Shown: positions 49,214-59,054, counted from the first letter of the stretch. The stretch: 64,000 nucleotides of DNA from Massilia soli (GCF_016809835.1 NZ_JAFBIL020000003.1:186001-250000); one strand, 5' to 3'. The notes: generated from the sequence alone by a model not told the origin. Numbers and translations are program-made.

Positions 49214-49920
49214 GCCAGCGAATAGCGCACGAGATAAGGCCTGAACCCGAGCTTGCGCTTGAAATTGCGCAGTCCCGGTTGCGCGCCCAGATAACTGTCG
49301 TACATCAGGTAGTTCACCGTCTTTTGCTCGATCAGACTGCATATGATCTCCGTCAGAAGTAAATACATCGCGCCGTCGTTGTTTTTGTTTCCAATTACCC
49401 GTTCGGTGGCGGCGAAATTGCCCAGAATGGCGAGATTGCAATAACCGACCAGCTGCTGTTTGTCGTCCATTGCGCCGAAATACGAGAAATGGGGTAAATC
49501 CTGGAATGCTGTCTCCTTGACCCGGTAGGCGTCATCCATCGGGCGCCCCTGGCGCACTTCAGTGGATGTGTGAATTGCGTGGATATCGTCGATAAATCGG
49601 TTGCGGTCAATTGTTTTTACCTGGTATCCCCGCGCGCTGGCCCGGCGGGCCTGGTAACCTGCCAGATCCTTTCTCTTTACTGTATCGAGATAATCGTCGG
49701 CGGTTTTGAACTGGCGTAAATTAATCAGTGCAATTCCTACCGTTTTGTTTCGTATCACGTAATAACGAGGATGCCGCTTGGTAAAACTTTGATGCGTCGC
49801 GCTGATATGTTCCTGGTGTAAATTGGAATCAAATTCGAGCAAGACGCGCGGCATGCGGTGCAGTTGCGAACCAGCGCGCACCAGGCGCCATATTTCATGT
49901 GTTATATCGGTCAGTTTCAT
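49210..49920 (-). CDS. Unknown EPS-locus protein, paralogue 1 (possible GNAT-like transferase)
   Basis: A 236-residue homologue of the downstream gene, the two sharing roughly half of their residues by eye. Landmarks are TKRHPRYYVIRNKTVG, IDRNRFIDDIHAIHTSTEVR, QGRPMDDAYRVKE, NKNNDGAMYLLLTEI and GFRPYLVRYSLA. No signal peptide or membrane helix is seen. Its DNA is clearly richer in A and T than the paralogue's, especially at its 5' end (49600-49920), which argues against simple recent tandem duplication. It is translationally coupled to the downstream copy. Confidence 0.7.
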   Translation of the reverse strand: MKLTDITHEIWRLVRAGSQLHRMPRVLLEFDSNLHQEHISATHQSFTKRHPRYYVIRNKTVGIALINLRQFKTADDYLDTVKRKDLAGYQARRASARGYQVKTIDRNRFIDDIHAIHTSTEVRQGRPMDDAYRVKETAFQDLPHFSYFGAMDDKQQLVGYCNLAILGNFAATERVIGNKNNDGAMYLLLTEIICSLIEQKTVNYLMYDSYLGAQPGLRNFKRKLGFRPYLVRYSLA

Positions 49921-49980
49921 GGTTGCCTATCGTTTAGCTGGCCCCGGCCGTCCTGCGCCGGGTCAGCCTCTGCGACAGGG

Positions 49981-51255
49981 CTAACCCGGCGGCGCGGTGC
50001 CTACCGGCCTTAACCACGTACGGCGGGCGTGTACGCCTTGCATGGCAACGCCGGCTGCCCGTGGTCCGCGCTGCGCCTGGCGGCGACCGTACCAATATGT
50101 TGAATAGCACCCCAAGGTGGCGCCAATTAGCATGTCGGTGAAGAAATGCGATGTCATTAACAGTAATATCGTGATGCTTGCGAGCGAGAACGGAAGCAGG
50201 AATTGGTAGTAATTTTTGCTGCTGAAATATTCACGTGCAAACATAATGATTGCCGGCAGCGTCACCATGACCATCAGGTACGTGATTCCCAGCAAGCCCA
50301 GATCAACCCACGCCGACAACACGTTGTGCGCGTACAGGCCCGGCGGGTAACTTCCGAAATCTCCTAAAAACGGATGTTCGTTGATTGTTTGGAGCGCATA
50401 CACCGTCAAATGGTGCCGCTTGTTGGCCGACGTTGATTGCGACAAGTCAAACAGTTCCAGAATCCGGTTGTGGGGCAGCACTGCGATAATGTCGTCGATA
50501 AAAATTTTCAAGATAACAAACACCGCGACGAAGATCGCGGCGACCAGCAATTTGCTTCTCGAGTGATAAAACTCGACAACCGGAATCAGGAATAGCAAGG
50601 CGATGAATTCACTGCGCGCGGTATTGAAGAACAGGGTAGGGGCGCCGATGCAATAGAGCAGCATGCGCAGCCATGGCGAACGCGTGTACGCGATGATCGG
50701 CACGAAGGTGAACAAATACGAGCGCGAGAAGCCCTGGTAGGTCGCCAGGCTGTCGGCGTCCTTGGCGATGCCCAGCGCCCCCAGGTAGAACACGCCGTCG
50801 ATCGAATAGGCAAATACGATCCCCGACATTGCCAGCAAACTCAGGAGTCCGATTCGGCGGAACTGGCGGCCGCTGAAATCGATGGACTTGTAAATCAAAA
50901 ACACATTCAGCAGGAACAGGATGCCGAGGATATGGTGGACTACATGGACCATTTTCGCGCCAAGCATCGCATGGGCGGTAACCACCGCGAAGAAATAGGC
51001 CAGGTAGACGCCGAACGCGATGTCGGGCTTGGTCAGGCGGCTTGGCTCGCGGCGGATGCGCATCAGGTACATGTATGCCAGGGGCGGCAGTACCAGCAGC
51101 GCTGCTGGCGCGAAAAAGCCGCCAAGGAACGCGCCCATCGCGCCCAGGCCCAGCAGCGTGTGATAAAAGAAGAAGCCCGGGAACAGCAGGAAGAAGGCGG
51201 AAATCGCCACCGCTTGTTCGCCTCTTGGCCCGCGCACCGCGGCTGGCTGGCTCAT
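49981..51255 (-). CDS. Wzy-like polysaccharide polymerase / O-antigen ligase family
   Basis: A 424-residue membrane protein with about eleven hydrophobic segments and a large extracytoplasmic loop (about 245-330). The late segment QTINEHPFLGDFGSYPPGLYAHNVLS is the typical Wzy_C/O-antigen-ligase region (NHPFLG...G...HN), quoted here as NEHPFLGDFG and AHNVLS. It presumably polymerises flipped repeat units in the periplasm. ATG 51255 overlaps the stop of the flippase gene by 4 bases, fixing the start. The 3' half has lower GC than neighbours. Confidence 0.85.
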   Translation of the reverse strand: MSQPAAVRGPRGEQAVAISAFFLLFPGFFFYHTLLGLGAMGAFLGGFFAPAALLVLPPLAYMYLMRIRREPSRLTKPDIAFGVYLAYFFAVVTAHAMLGAKMVHVVHHILGILFLLNVFLIYKSIDFSGRQFRRIGLLSLLAMSGIVFAYSIDGVFYLGALGIAKDADSLATYQGFSRSYLFTFVPIIAYTRSPWLRMLLYCIGAPTLFFNTARSEFIALLFLIPVVEFYHSRSKLLVAAIFVAVFVILKIFIDDIIAVLPHNRILELFDLSQSTSANKRHHLTVYALQTINEHPFLGDFGSYPPGLYAHNVLSAWVDLGLLGITYLMVMVTLPAIIMFAREYFSSKNYYQFLLPFSLASITILLLMTSHFFTDMLIGATLGCYSTYWYGRRQAQRGPRAAGVAMQGVHARRTWLRPVGTAPPG

Positions 51256-52502
51256 GCTGCCTCCATCCGGTTTTGCGCGCATTGGTAAGACATGTGCAGG
51301 TACACCAGGTACAGCACCGAGTAGCCAATCGCGTAATACAGCACGCTCTGGTGCAGCGGCAGCGGCAGCAGGAAGACGCTGACTGTCATGGCGAACAGTG
51401 CGACTTGCCACACCAGGTCAACCTTCTGCTTGCCCGCCACAAAGAATACATAGCTGAGGGGACTGGCGATAAAGTTGAGGAAATACAGCGGCGCCAGGAG
51501 ACGCGCCAGCTCGCCGGCGGCGCGCCACGGTTCGCCGAAGATCCAGGCGAACAGCGAGGGCGAAAACAGGAACAGCGCCGCCGACGGTCCGAGGCCGAGC
51601 AGCAGCAGCGCCTTGAAGGTGTAGCGGTAGGCCTGGCGGCAGTTGCCCAGCTTCTGGAAATCGTGCACCGACTGGCGCTTGAAGACTTCCAGCACCGAGG
51701 CCGCCAGCAACGCCACCGGGGCGGCCAGCACGCGCTGGGTCAGCGCGAACAAGCCGGCGGCGACCGCGCCATGGCGCATGCCGATCAAAAACAGCGGCAA
51801 CTGGCCAACCACGACGTTGAGCAGGTTGGACGGCAGCGAGAAGCGCCAGAATTTTTCATGGCGGCGCAGGTAGCGGCGCTGCTCTGCGTCGAGCCGCCAG
51901 CCGGTGCCGGCGTCGGGCGGCGAGAGCAGCCAGCGCGCAGCCAGCAAGCCTGCGCACAAGCCGATCAGGTGGCCGGTAATTAATGCCGCGCCGCCGGCGC
52001 CCGAGTACAGCAGACCGACTTGTCCCAGCGCGATGGTGCCGGCGCCCCACACCTTGGCGCGCGCTGCCTTGCCGAATTCGTTGTGCGAAGTAGCGTAGTT
52101 GAGCGTGGTCTGCATCGTCGCGGTCAGCCATGCGCCCAGGCCAATGGTCAGGATGGCCAGCCACGTCAGCTGGCGCAGGAAAGGCAGGTCGAGCGCCCGC
52201 GCGCCCGCTGCCAGCAGGGTGACGGCGATGCCCACCCAGGTGGCCGACCAGGCCACGACGCGGAAGCAGGTGCGCTGCTGGCGCTGCGAATGATCGAGCA
52301 CCATGGCCGCTTCCAGCCGCAAGGTGGCGCCGATGGCAACCACCGCAGTCATGCCGAACCATACGCTGAACGCACCCAGCTGGGCCGGCGTGCACATGCG
52401 TGTAATGAGCGGCGCCATCAGCAGCGGCAGCGCCTGCGCGCCGAGCGCTCCGGACAGCACGGTAATGACGTGCTTCCAGAATGTCGGCAGCACGAATTTC
52501 AT
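51252..52502 (-). CDS. Wzx-like oligosaccharide flippase
   Basis: A 416-residue polytopic protein with about twelve membrane segments, of the polysaccharide-transport MOP superfamily. The start KHVITVLSGALGAQALPLLMAPLITRMCTP (seen here as GALGAQALPLLMAPLITRM) and the LGAFSVWFGM turn are typical of O-unit flippases. It should move undecaprenyl-linked repeat units to the periplasmic face for the adjacent polymerase. It overlaps both neighbours by 4 bases, so wbpE-like, wzx-like and wzy-like genes are translationally chained. Confidence 0.9.
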   Translation of the reverse strand: MKFVLPTFWKHVITVLSGALGAQALPLLMAPLITRMCTPAQLGAFSVWFGMTAVVAIGATLRLEAAMVLDHSQRQQRTCFRVVAWSATWVGIAVTLLAAGARALDLPFLRQLTWLAILTIGLGAWLTATMQTTLNYATSHNEFGKAARAKVWGAGTIALGQVGLLYSGAGGAALITGHLIGLCAGLLAARWLLSPPDAGTGWRLDAEQRRYLRRHEKFWRFSLPSNLLNVVVGQLPLFLIGMRHGAVAAGLFALTQRVLAAPVALLAASVLEVFKRQSVHDFQKLGNCRQAYRYTFKALLLLGLGPSAALFLFSPSLFAWIFGEPWRAAGELARLLAPLYFLNFIASPLSYVFFVAGKQKVDLVWQVALFAMTVSVFLLPLPLHQSVLYYAIGYSVLYLVYLHMSYQCAQNRMEAA

Positions 52503-53629
52503 GGGGACGACGCCAGCCAGTCGCCGCGCGAAGGCAGGGTCTCGCCCACCGCCGCGAGCAGGGTCGCGGCGACAGTGGTTGCGGCGGCGGGGTCGAGGTA
52601 GGGGCCCATCGGCAGGCTGATCACCTTGGCAGCCATCGCGAGCGCGACCGGGCAGGCGTCGGCATGCGTGTAGCCGGCGTAGGCGGGCTGCATGTGCATC
52701 GGCACCGGGTAGTGCACCGCCGTCGGGATGCCCGCCTCATGCAAGACCGCCTGCACCCGCGCGCGCTCGTCGAGCACCACGGTGTACTGGGCGAACACGC
52801 TGGTGCGGTCGCGCGTGCGCCCGACCTTGCCCAGCCGCCCGGAGAACAGCGCATCGTAGCGCGCCGCCACTTTGGCGCGCTGCTGCAGTTCCCAGTCGAA
52901 GCGCTCGAGCTTGGCCAGCACCACCGCGCATTGAAGCGTGTCCATGCGGCCGCCCACGCCGACGCGCGTGTGGACGTAGCGGCGCGACTGGCCGTGCACG
53001 CGGATCTCGCGCATCGCTGTGGCCAGCTCGTCGTCGCTGGTGAAGATGGCGCCGCCATCGCCATAGCAGCCAAGCGGCTTGCTGGGAAAGAAGCTGGTGC
53101 AGCCAATATGCGACAGGTTGCAGCTTTTCTTGCCGCGGTAGGTCGCGCCGAAGCTCTGGGCCGCGTCTTCGATGACGGTGAGCCCGTGGCGGGCGGCAAT
53201 CGCGTTGATCTCATCCATGTCAGCCGGCTGGCCGTACAAGGACACCGGCATGATCGCGCGGGTGCGCGCGCTGATTTTTTCCTCGATCAGCGCCGGGTCG
53301 ATATTGCAGGTGGCGGGATCGATGTCGGCGAAGACAGGGCGCGCGCCCAGCAGCACAATGGATTCGGCGGTGGCGATGAACGAGAACGGCGTGGTGATCA
53401 CCTCGTCGCCTGGGCGGATGCCGAGCGCCATCAGCGCGATCAGCAGCGCTTCGGTGCCGGAGGCAACCGTGATGCAGTGGCGCGCGCCGGTGTAGGCCGC
53501 CAACCGCTCCTCCAGTTCGGCCACTTCCGGGCCCATGATGTACTGGCCGTGGTCAAGCACGGCATGGATGCGCGCGTCGATGTCTTCGCGCATGGCCTGG
53601 TACTGGGCTTTGAGGTCGATGAATTCCAT
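52499..53629 (-). CDS. Sugar-nucleotide aminotransferase, WbpE-like
   Basis: A 376-residue DegT/DnrJ/EryC1/StrS aminotransferase. The N-terminus MEFIDLKAQYQAMREDIDAR, ASGTEALLIALMALGI, the PLP aspartate in VIEDAAQSFGA and the PLP lysine in FPSKPLGCYGDGG match WbpE/WlbC. WbpE installs the 3-amino group on UDP-3-keto-GlcNAcA. Here the gene lies with WbpD-, WbpB- and WbpA-like genes, completing the pathway. It has 21 bases to the WbpD-like gene and a 4-base overlap with the flippase gene. Confidence 0.92.
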   Translation of the reverse strand: MEFIDLKAQYQAMREDIDARIHAVLDHGQYIMGPEVAELEERLAAYTGARHCITVASGTEALLIALMALGIRPGDEVITTPFSFIATAESIVLLGARPVFADIDPATCNIDPALIEEKISARTRAIMPVSLYGQPADMDEINAIAARHGLTVIEDAAQSFGATYRGKKSCNLSHIGCTSFFPSKPLGCYGDGGAIFTSDDELATAMREIRVHGQSRRYVHTRVGVGGRMDTLQCAVVLAKLERFDWELQQRAKVAARYDALFSGRLGKVGRTRDRTSVFAQYTVVLDERARVQAVLHEAGIPTAVHYPVPMHMQPAYAGYTHADACPVALAMAAKVISLPMGPYLDPAAATTVAATLLAAVGETLPSRGDWLASSP

Positions 53630-53650
53630 GGTCGTTTCCGTTTGGTTTGC

Positions 53651-54250
53651 TCAGGGGGGAATCGGAAAAGTGCGCGCCGCCAAGGTGCAGCGCTCGCCGT
53701 CCAGCATGTACATGTCGCCGCTGTGCGGGCAGGCGGCCTCGGCGCGTCCGCTGGCCGGCAGGTCGAGCCGTTCGCCGTGCCGGCTGATCCAGCCGATGCG
53801 GCGCGCCGGCACCCCGGCCATCAGCGCGAACGCCGGGACGTCGCGGTTGACCACGGCGCCGGCGGCAATGAACGCGTATTCGCCGATCGTCACCCCGCAC
53901 ACGATGGTGGCGTTGGCGCCGATGGTGGCGCCGCGCCTGACCAGGGTGCGCCGGTATTCGGCCTTGCGGCTGACCGCCGCGCGCGGGTTGTAAACGTTGG
54001 TAAATACCATGCTCGGGCCGCAGAACACGTCGTCTTCCAGGGTGACGGCGTCGTACACCGACACGTTGTTCTGGATCTTGACCCGGTCGCCGATGCGTAC
54101 GTCGTTGGCCACGAACACATTCTGTCCGAGCGAGCAGCCGGCGCCGACCTGCGCGCCGCCGCACACGTGGGAAAAGTGCCAGACGCTGGTGCCGTCGCCA
54201 AGCTGCGCGCCGGCATCAACCACGGCGCTCGGGTGGATGGCGAGGCGCAT
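53651..54250 (-). CDS. UDP-sugar 3-N-acetyltransferase, WbpD-like
   Basis: A 199-residue left-handed beta-helix acyltransferase. Hexapeptide repeats run from [25 protein letters not shown] through [24 protein letters not shown] to [20 protein letters not shown] (each shown only as landmarks: [35 protein letters not shown]). The catalytic-type histidine is in WHFSHV. WbpD/WlbB enzymes acetylate the 3-amino group of the UDP-diaminouronic acid. It lies one base downstream of the WbpB-like gene. Confidence 0.92.
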   Translation of the reverse strand: MRLAIHPSAVVDAGAQLGDGTSVWHFSHVCGGAQVGAGCSLGQNVFVANDVRIGDRVKIQNNVSVYDAVTLEDDVFCGPSMVFTNVYNPRAAVSRKAEYRRTLVRRGATIGANATIVCGVTIGEYAFIAAGAVVNRDVPAFALMAGVPARRIGWISRHGERLDLPASGRAEAACPHSGDMYMLDGERCTLAARTFPIPP

Positions 54251-54251
54251 G

Positions 54252-55313
54252 TCAGTACTCCAGCGGCAGCGCGACGCGGCGGCCGTCGCGCGCCGACATG
54301 TAGGCCGCCACCAGCACTTCGAGCGACTTGAGCCCCTCGCGGCCGTCGGTTTCGGGCTCGGCCTCGCCGCGCAATACCTTGATCACATTGTCGTAGTAGA
54401 GCGGGTGGCCGAAGCCATACACCGACGTGGTCTCGTAGCTGGCGGCGCGCACCAGTTCATCGTCTTCGTCGGCCTCGGCGAAGCGCCATTCCTGCACTTC
54501 GTTGACGGCCACGCCGCCGATCCGCACGGTGCCCTTCTCGCCGAGAATGGTGATCGAGCCTTCCAGGTTGCGCGGCCAGGTCAGCATGGTGACGTTCATC
54601 GAACCGAGCGCGCCGTTGCGCCAGCGCAGGCTGATGACGCCGGTGTCCTCGACCTCGATGTTGCGCGCCAGCGTGGCGGTGTAGGCCTGCAGGCTTTCGA
54701 TCGGGCCGACGATCCAGTCGAGCAGGTCGACGTAGTGGCTGGCCTGGTTCATGAAGGCGCCGCCGTCGAACTCCCAGGTGCCGCGCCACTTGGCGCTGCT
54801 GTAGTAGGAATCGGGGCGGGTCCAGAACACGTTCAGGTTGACCATGTAGATGCGCCCGAAGCGCTTTTTCTCGACCGCGCGCTTGAGCAGCTGCAAGGTG
54901 GCGTTGCGGCGGTTCTGCTTCACGACGAACATCCGCACCCCGGCCGTGTCGCAGGCGCTGACCATGCGCTTGCCGTCCTCCCAGCGGGTGGCCATCGGCT
55001 TTTCGGTGATCACGTGGCGCCCGGCGCGGGCGATCTCGATCGACTGTTCCGGATGCAGGCCCGAGGGCGTGGCGACGATCACGGCGTCGGCATCGCACCT
55101 GGCCAGCATCTCGGTCAGGCTCGCGTAGGGCCGCGCGCCGGTCAGCTGGGCGGCCTCGGCGGCGCAGCGCGGGTCGACGTCGGCCACCCCGACCAGTTCG
55201 CAGCGCTCGCGGTGCTGGTCGATGGCGGCGAAATGGTTGGCGGCGATGCGGCCGCAGCCAACCAGGGCAAAGCGGATGCGGCGGTCGAGCACCGCTGGCG
55301 GAAAGGTGCGCAT
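54252..55313 (-). CDS. Gfo/Idh/MocA oxidoreductase, WbpB-like
   Basis: A 353-residue NAD-dependent dehydrogenase that would oxidise C3 of UDP-GlcNAcA. The Rossmann motif is [16 protein letters not shown], followed by the EKP motif ([13 protein letters not shown]), with a C-terminal alpha/beta domain containing [17 protein letters not shown]. In WbpB/WlbA the enzyme keeps its NAD tightly bound and couples to the WbpE aminotransferase. The gene order A-B-D-E here matches known diacetamido-uronic-acid clusters, which supports the assignment over a generic oxidoreductase. Confidence 0.92.
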   Translation of the reverse strand: MRTFPPAVLDRRIRFALVGCGRIAANHFAAIDQHRERCELVGVADVDPRCAAEAAQLTGARPYASLTEMLARCDADAVIVATPSGLHPEQSIEIARAGRHVITEKPMATRWEDGKRMVSACDTAGVRMFVVKQNRRNATLQLLKRAVEKKRFGRIYMVNLNVFWTRPDSYYSSAKWRGTWEFDGGAFMNQASHYVDLLDWIVGPIESLQAYTATLARNIEVEDTGVISLRWRNGALGSMNVTMLTWPRNLEGSITILGEKGTVRIGGVAVNEVQEWRFAEADEDDELVRAASYETTSVYGFGHPLYYDNVIKVLRGEAEPETDGREGLKSLEVLVAAYMSARDGRRVALPLEY

Positions 55314-55342
55314 GGTGTTTCCCTTTACATGGGACGCGAGGG

Positions 55343-56671
55343 TCAGGCTTTCACGACGTTGGGCAGGCGCTCGCGGTAGACGCCCCGGGTGTCGATGATC
55401 AGCTGCGCATGCTGGCGCAGCAGCTCGTAGTCAAAGGCGCTGTGGCTGGTGGCGATCAGGAGCACGTCGAACGATGCAATCGACGCCGGCGTCAGCGCCA
55501 CGCTGGAGAGGTCGAAACGGTGCTCGCGCATGCGCGGGAAGTGCGGCACATGCGGGTCGGAGTAATCGACCAGCGCGCCTTTCGCGCGCAGCCGCTCCAT
55601 CAGTTCCACCGATGGCGATTCGCGCATGTCCTCGACATCCTTCTTGTAGGCGATCCCCAGCACCAGGATGCGGCTGTCCTTGATCGAGCGTCCGCGCTCG
55701 TTGAGGGCATCGGTCACCTTGCCGATCACCCATTGCGGCATGTCGCGGTTGATTTCGCCGGCCAGCTCGATGAAGCGGGTGTGCACGCCGTACTGGCGCG
55801 CCTTCCAGGTCAGGTAGAACGGGTCGATCGGGATGCAGTGGCCGCCCAGGCCCGGACCGGGGTAGTAGGGCGTGAAGCCGAACGGCTTGGTGGCGGCGGC
55901 GCGGATCACTTCGTGGATGTCGATGTCCATCTTGTCGGCGATGATCTTCATTTCGTTGACCAGCCCGATGTTGACGGCACGGTGGATGTTCTCGAGCAGC
56001 TTGGTCAGCTCGGCGGCGCGGGTCGAGCTGACCGGCACCACCTGGTCGATTGCCGGGCTGTACAGCGCCACGCCCGCCTGCAGGCAGGCGTCGGTGGAGC
56101 CGCCGCACACCTTGGGGATGGTGCGGGTGTCGAAGTTGGGGTTGCCGGGGTCTTCGCGCTCGGGCGAAAACACCAGGAACACGTCTTCGCCGATGCTCAG
56201 CCCGCGCGATTCGAGGCGCGGGCGCAGTTCTTCTTCGGTGGTGCCGGGGTAGGTGGTGCTCTCCAGCGACACCACCTGGCCGGGCCGCACATACGGCAGC
56301 AGCGCTTCGACGGTGCCCAGCACGAACGACAGGTCCGGCTCGCGGTAGACGTTGAGCGGGGTCGGCACGCAGATGATCAGCGCGTCGGCCTCGGCCACCC
56401 GGGCGAAGTCGCTGGTCGCTTCGAAGCCGCGCTCGCGGGCGGTGGCGATCTTCTGGTGCCCGATGTGTTCGATGTAGCTGCTGCCCGCATTCAGCCGCGC
56501 GACCTTGTCGGCGTCGATATCGATGCCGAGTACCCGGAAGCCGACTGCCGAATAGCGCAGCGACAGCGGCAGCCCGACATAGCCGAGTCCGATCACGCCG
56601 ATCACCGCGCTGCGGTCCTCGAATTTGCCAACCAGCTGGGCCAGTTGGCCGGGTTTATGAGCGTCGCGCAT
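55343..56671 (-). CDS. UDP-GlcNAc 6-dehydrogenase, WbpA-like
   Basis: A 442-residue nucleotide-sugar dehydrogenase making the uronic acid by two-step oxidation of C6. Landmarks are the NAD-binding [16 protein letters not shown], the [18 protein letters not shown] block, the [18 protein letters not shown] helix and the catalytic cysteine in [14 protein letters not shown]. The C-terminal domain has [18 protein letters not shown]. Context with WbpB/D/E favours UDP-GlcNAc over UDP-Glc or ManNAc as substrate. It lies 33 bases downstream of the dehydratase gene. Confidence 0.93.
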   Translation of the reverse strand: MRDAHKPGQLAQLVGKFEDRSAVIGVIGLGYVGLPLSLRYSAVGFRVLGIDIDADKVARLNAGSSYIEHIGHQKIATARERGFEATSDFARVAEADALIICVPTPLNVYREPDLSFVLGTVEALLPYVRPGQVVSLESTTYPGTTEEELRPRLESRGLSIGEDVFLVFSPEREDPGNPNFDTRTIPKVCGGSTDACLQAGVALYSPAIDQVVPVSSTRAAELTKLLENIHRAVNIGLVNEMKIIADKMDIDIHEVIRAAATKPFGFTPYYPGPGLGGHCIPIDPFYLTWKARQYGVHTRFIELAGEINRDMPQWVIGKVTDALNERGRSIKDSRILVLGIAYKKDVEDMRESPSVELMERLRAKGALVDYSDPHVPHFPRMREHRFDLSSVALTPASIASFDVLLIATSHSAFDYELLRQHAQLIIDTRGVYRERLPNVVKA

Positions 56672-56704
56672 TTTATTGTTTCTCCGCTGTGTTAATCGAT
56701 AAGC

Positions 56705-58678
56705 TTAAATTCGATAAGAAACGATTTTCTTGACCAGGCTGGCCTTTTCAATGGCGACGGCAGGGCCGGTAATCGGCAATACCGGCGGTGTATTCGGCTG
56801 CGGCGTATAATCCGATACCATGGCTTTCACCATCGATTCGATCATGCCGCGGTCATTCGTATCGCAAGCCATCATCAGGCAGGTGATATAGGTATCCAAT
56901 ACCCCCGGATGCAGCGCGCTTTCTTTCATGCGCATTATTCGCGGATGCTCGCTTGGAAATACCTTTCCGTCGGTTAATAATTCCTCGTAGAGTTTCTCGC
57001 CCGGGAATAAGCCGATAAACTTGATTTCAATATCGCCATCGGGGAAATCGGCGGTTTTTTCGGTGAGGCCGGACATCATGATCATGGTGCGCGCCAGGTC
57101 GACAATGCGCACCGGATCGCCCATGTCGAGCACGAACACGTCGCCGCCCTTGGCCATGGCCCCGGCCTGGATGACCAGCTGGGCGGCCTCGGAAATGAGC
57201 ATGAAATAGCGCGTCACTTCCGGATGGGTCACGGTCAGCGGCCCGCCATGGGCGATCTGGCGCTGGAACAGGGGAATCACCGAGCCCGACGAGCCCAGCA
57301 CATTGCCAAACCGCACCATGCAGAAGGTGGTGTCGGGGCCGTGGGTGACGGCCGCCGCCTGGAAGATCAGCTCGGCGATGCGCTTGCTGGCGCCCATGAT
57401 GTTGGTTGGGCGCACCGCCTTGTCGCTGGAAATGAGCACGCAGGTTTCGACCTTGTGGCGCCCGGCGCCGGCGGCCAGCACCTGGGCGCCCAGCACATTG
57501 TTGCGCAAGCCTTCGACAATGTTGGCCTCGACCAGCGGCACATGCTTGTAGGCGGCGGCGTGGTAGATCGTGTCGATGCGGTTTTCCTGCAACATGCGCT
57601 CGACCAGCGCGGCGTTGCACACCGACCCCAGGTGGGCCACGATCGGCAGGGTGGGAAAGCGCGCCTGCAGTTCCTGCTTGATGGTGTACAGGCCAAACTC
57701 GGAGTGGTCGAGCAGGTGCAGGCAGCTGGGCGACAGGGTGACGATCTGGCGGCACAGTTCGCTACCGATGGACCCGCCTGCACCCGTCACCAGCACGGTC
57801 TTGCTGCGCACGCAGCGCGCGAACAGGTCGACCCGGGGCGGGACCGGGGCGCGGCCGAGAAGGTCCTCGAACTTGAGTTCGCGTATCGCTTCCATCGGCG
57901 TTTTCTCCTCGTCGGCAAGGTCGAGCAGGCGGCTCAGGATCTTTGTGGTGACGCCAGCCTCGGCCATGCGATGCATGATGTTGCGCAGGCGCTCAGGCGA
58001 GACTTGGGGGATCGCGATGATGATCGAGCGGATGCACAGCGCATTGACCATCTCGGCCAGGCGGTCGGTATGGAACACGCGCAGCCCGGCGATGGTGCGC
58101 TCGTGCAGCACATGCTTGTCGTCGAAGAAGCAGACCGGCCGGTATTCGTTGCTGGTGCGCATGGTCAATGCCAGCTGGGCGCCCGGCTCGCCGGCGCCGT
58201 AGATGGCGACGGCGTCGCTGTTGCGCCGTTCGCTGATGTGGTTGCGCAGGAAATTGCGCACCATTAGGCGCGACGTGACGACGTAGGAAAACACGATGAA
58301 CCAGTAGATTGCCAGCGCGCTGCGCGGGAAGCCTTCGTCGTTGACGGCCAACAAGACCAGGTACACGCACAGCACGGCCAGGCCCAGCGACAAGCCGGTG
58401 GCGGCGAGCAGGCGCTGGTCGATGAAGCGGATCACCGCGCGGTACAGGTCCGACAGCGAAAACGCCACGATGGTGACCAGCGCGACGACCAGGTAGGTGG
58501 TGGCGCCATAGCGCATGGCCAGCGTGACGTCGCCGACCCGCAGCAGCATCGCGATCAGGAAACAGAACGGCAGCGCAATCAGATCGACACCCACGGCCAG
58601 GGCGATCTTGGCCGTGCGATGCATGGAAACCATGTCGGCGCAAAACTGGCTGATAACGCTGGTGGGGGAGGTCGACAT
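56705..58678 (-). CDS. Membrane-bound nucleotide-sugar 4,6-dehydratase (WbpM/PglF/CapD-like)
   Basis: A 657-residue protein with four or five N-terminal transmembrane helices (about 25-150), a CoA-binding-like domain (about 150-280) and a dehydratase SDR domain (about 290-600). The SDR domain has cofactor motif VLVTGAGGSIGSELCRQI, the AAAYKHVPLVEAN block and the catalytic M and K in NIMGASKRIAEL. It converts UDP-GlcNAc to the 4-keto-6-deoxy sugar that the PglE-like aminotransferase can use. It is first in the minus-strand operon. The 3' 350 bases are noticeably AT-richer than the rest. Confidence 0.93.
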   Translation of the reverse strand: MSTSPTSVISQFCADMVSMHRTAKIALAVGVDLIALPFCFLIAMLLRVGDVTLAMRYGATTYLVVALVTIVAFSLSDLYRAVIRFIDQRLLAATGLSLGLAVLCVYLVLLAVNDEGFPRSALAIYWFIVFSYVVTSRLMVRNFLRNHISERRNSDAVAIYGAGEPGAQLALTMRTSNEYRPVCFFDDKHVLHERTIAGLRVFHTDRLAEMVNALCIRSIIIAIPQVSPERLRNIMHRMAEAGVTTKILSRLLDLADEEKTPMEAIRELKFEDLLGRAPVPPRVDLFARCVRSKTVLVTGAGGSIGSELCRQIVTLSPSCLHLLDHSEFGLYTIKQELQARFPTLPIVAHLGSVCNAALVERMLQENRIDTIYHAAAYKHVPLVEANIVEGLRNNVLGAQVLAAGAGRHKVETCVLISSDKAVRPTNIMGASKRIAELIFQAAAVTHGPDTTFCMVRFGNVLGSSGSVIPLFQRQIAHGGPLTVTHPEVTRYFMLISEAAQLVIQAGAMAKGGDVFVLDMGDPVRIVDLARTMIMMSGLTEKTADFPDGDIEIKFIGLFPGEKLYEELLTDGKVFPSEHPRIMRMKESALHPGVLDTYITCLMMACDTNDRGMIESMVKAMVSDYTPQPNTPPVLPITGPAVAIEKASLVKKIVSYRI

Positions 58679-59054
58679 GGCGGGCGATCGGCTGGTTCGC
58701 GTGAGTGGTCTATTTTTCTGTGATTAATAAATGCTCGAGCGCAAATTAATATTTTAATATCTGCCGCGAAATAAATCCTGATCGGCTATTTCTTGGCGCG
58801 CTTAGATGACTTATCGTTGCGTAAGTTTATTATCGGGCTACGTTCAAATAACTGGTTTGATAACCATCAATTGCTGAATCTCATATTATTTCTGGATGCG
58901 CCAATCCATTCCACCAATTAATTAAAGTTTAAAATTAAAATAAATACAATATAGAAAAATTGGCCGACCCGTTATCTGGAATACGCTTGATTCAAATGGA
59001 TGTGATCGCTTTCATGCCGCTTAGGATGAAACGATTCCTGCGTGGAGAAGCATC
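58679..59054. other. AT-rich intergenic region between the EPS operon and the GH19 gene
   Basis: 376 bases without a gene. The stretch 58725-58985 is strongly AT-rich (for example ATTAATATTTTAATAT and AATTAATTAAAGTTTAAAAT) in an otherwise GC-rich window. It should contain the promoter of the minus-strand EPS operon and that of the GH19 gene. Such composition is typical of targets of H-NS-type silencers. No single promoter or operator is convincing. Confidence 0.65.
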
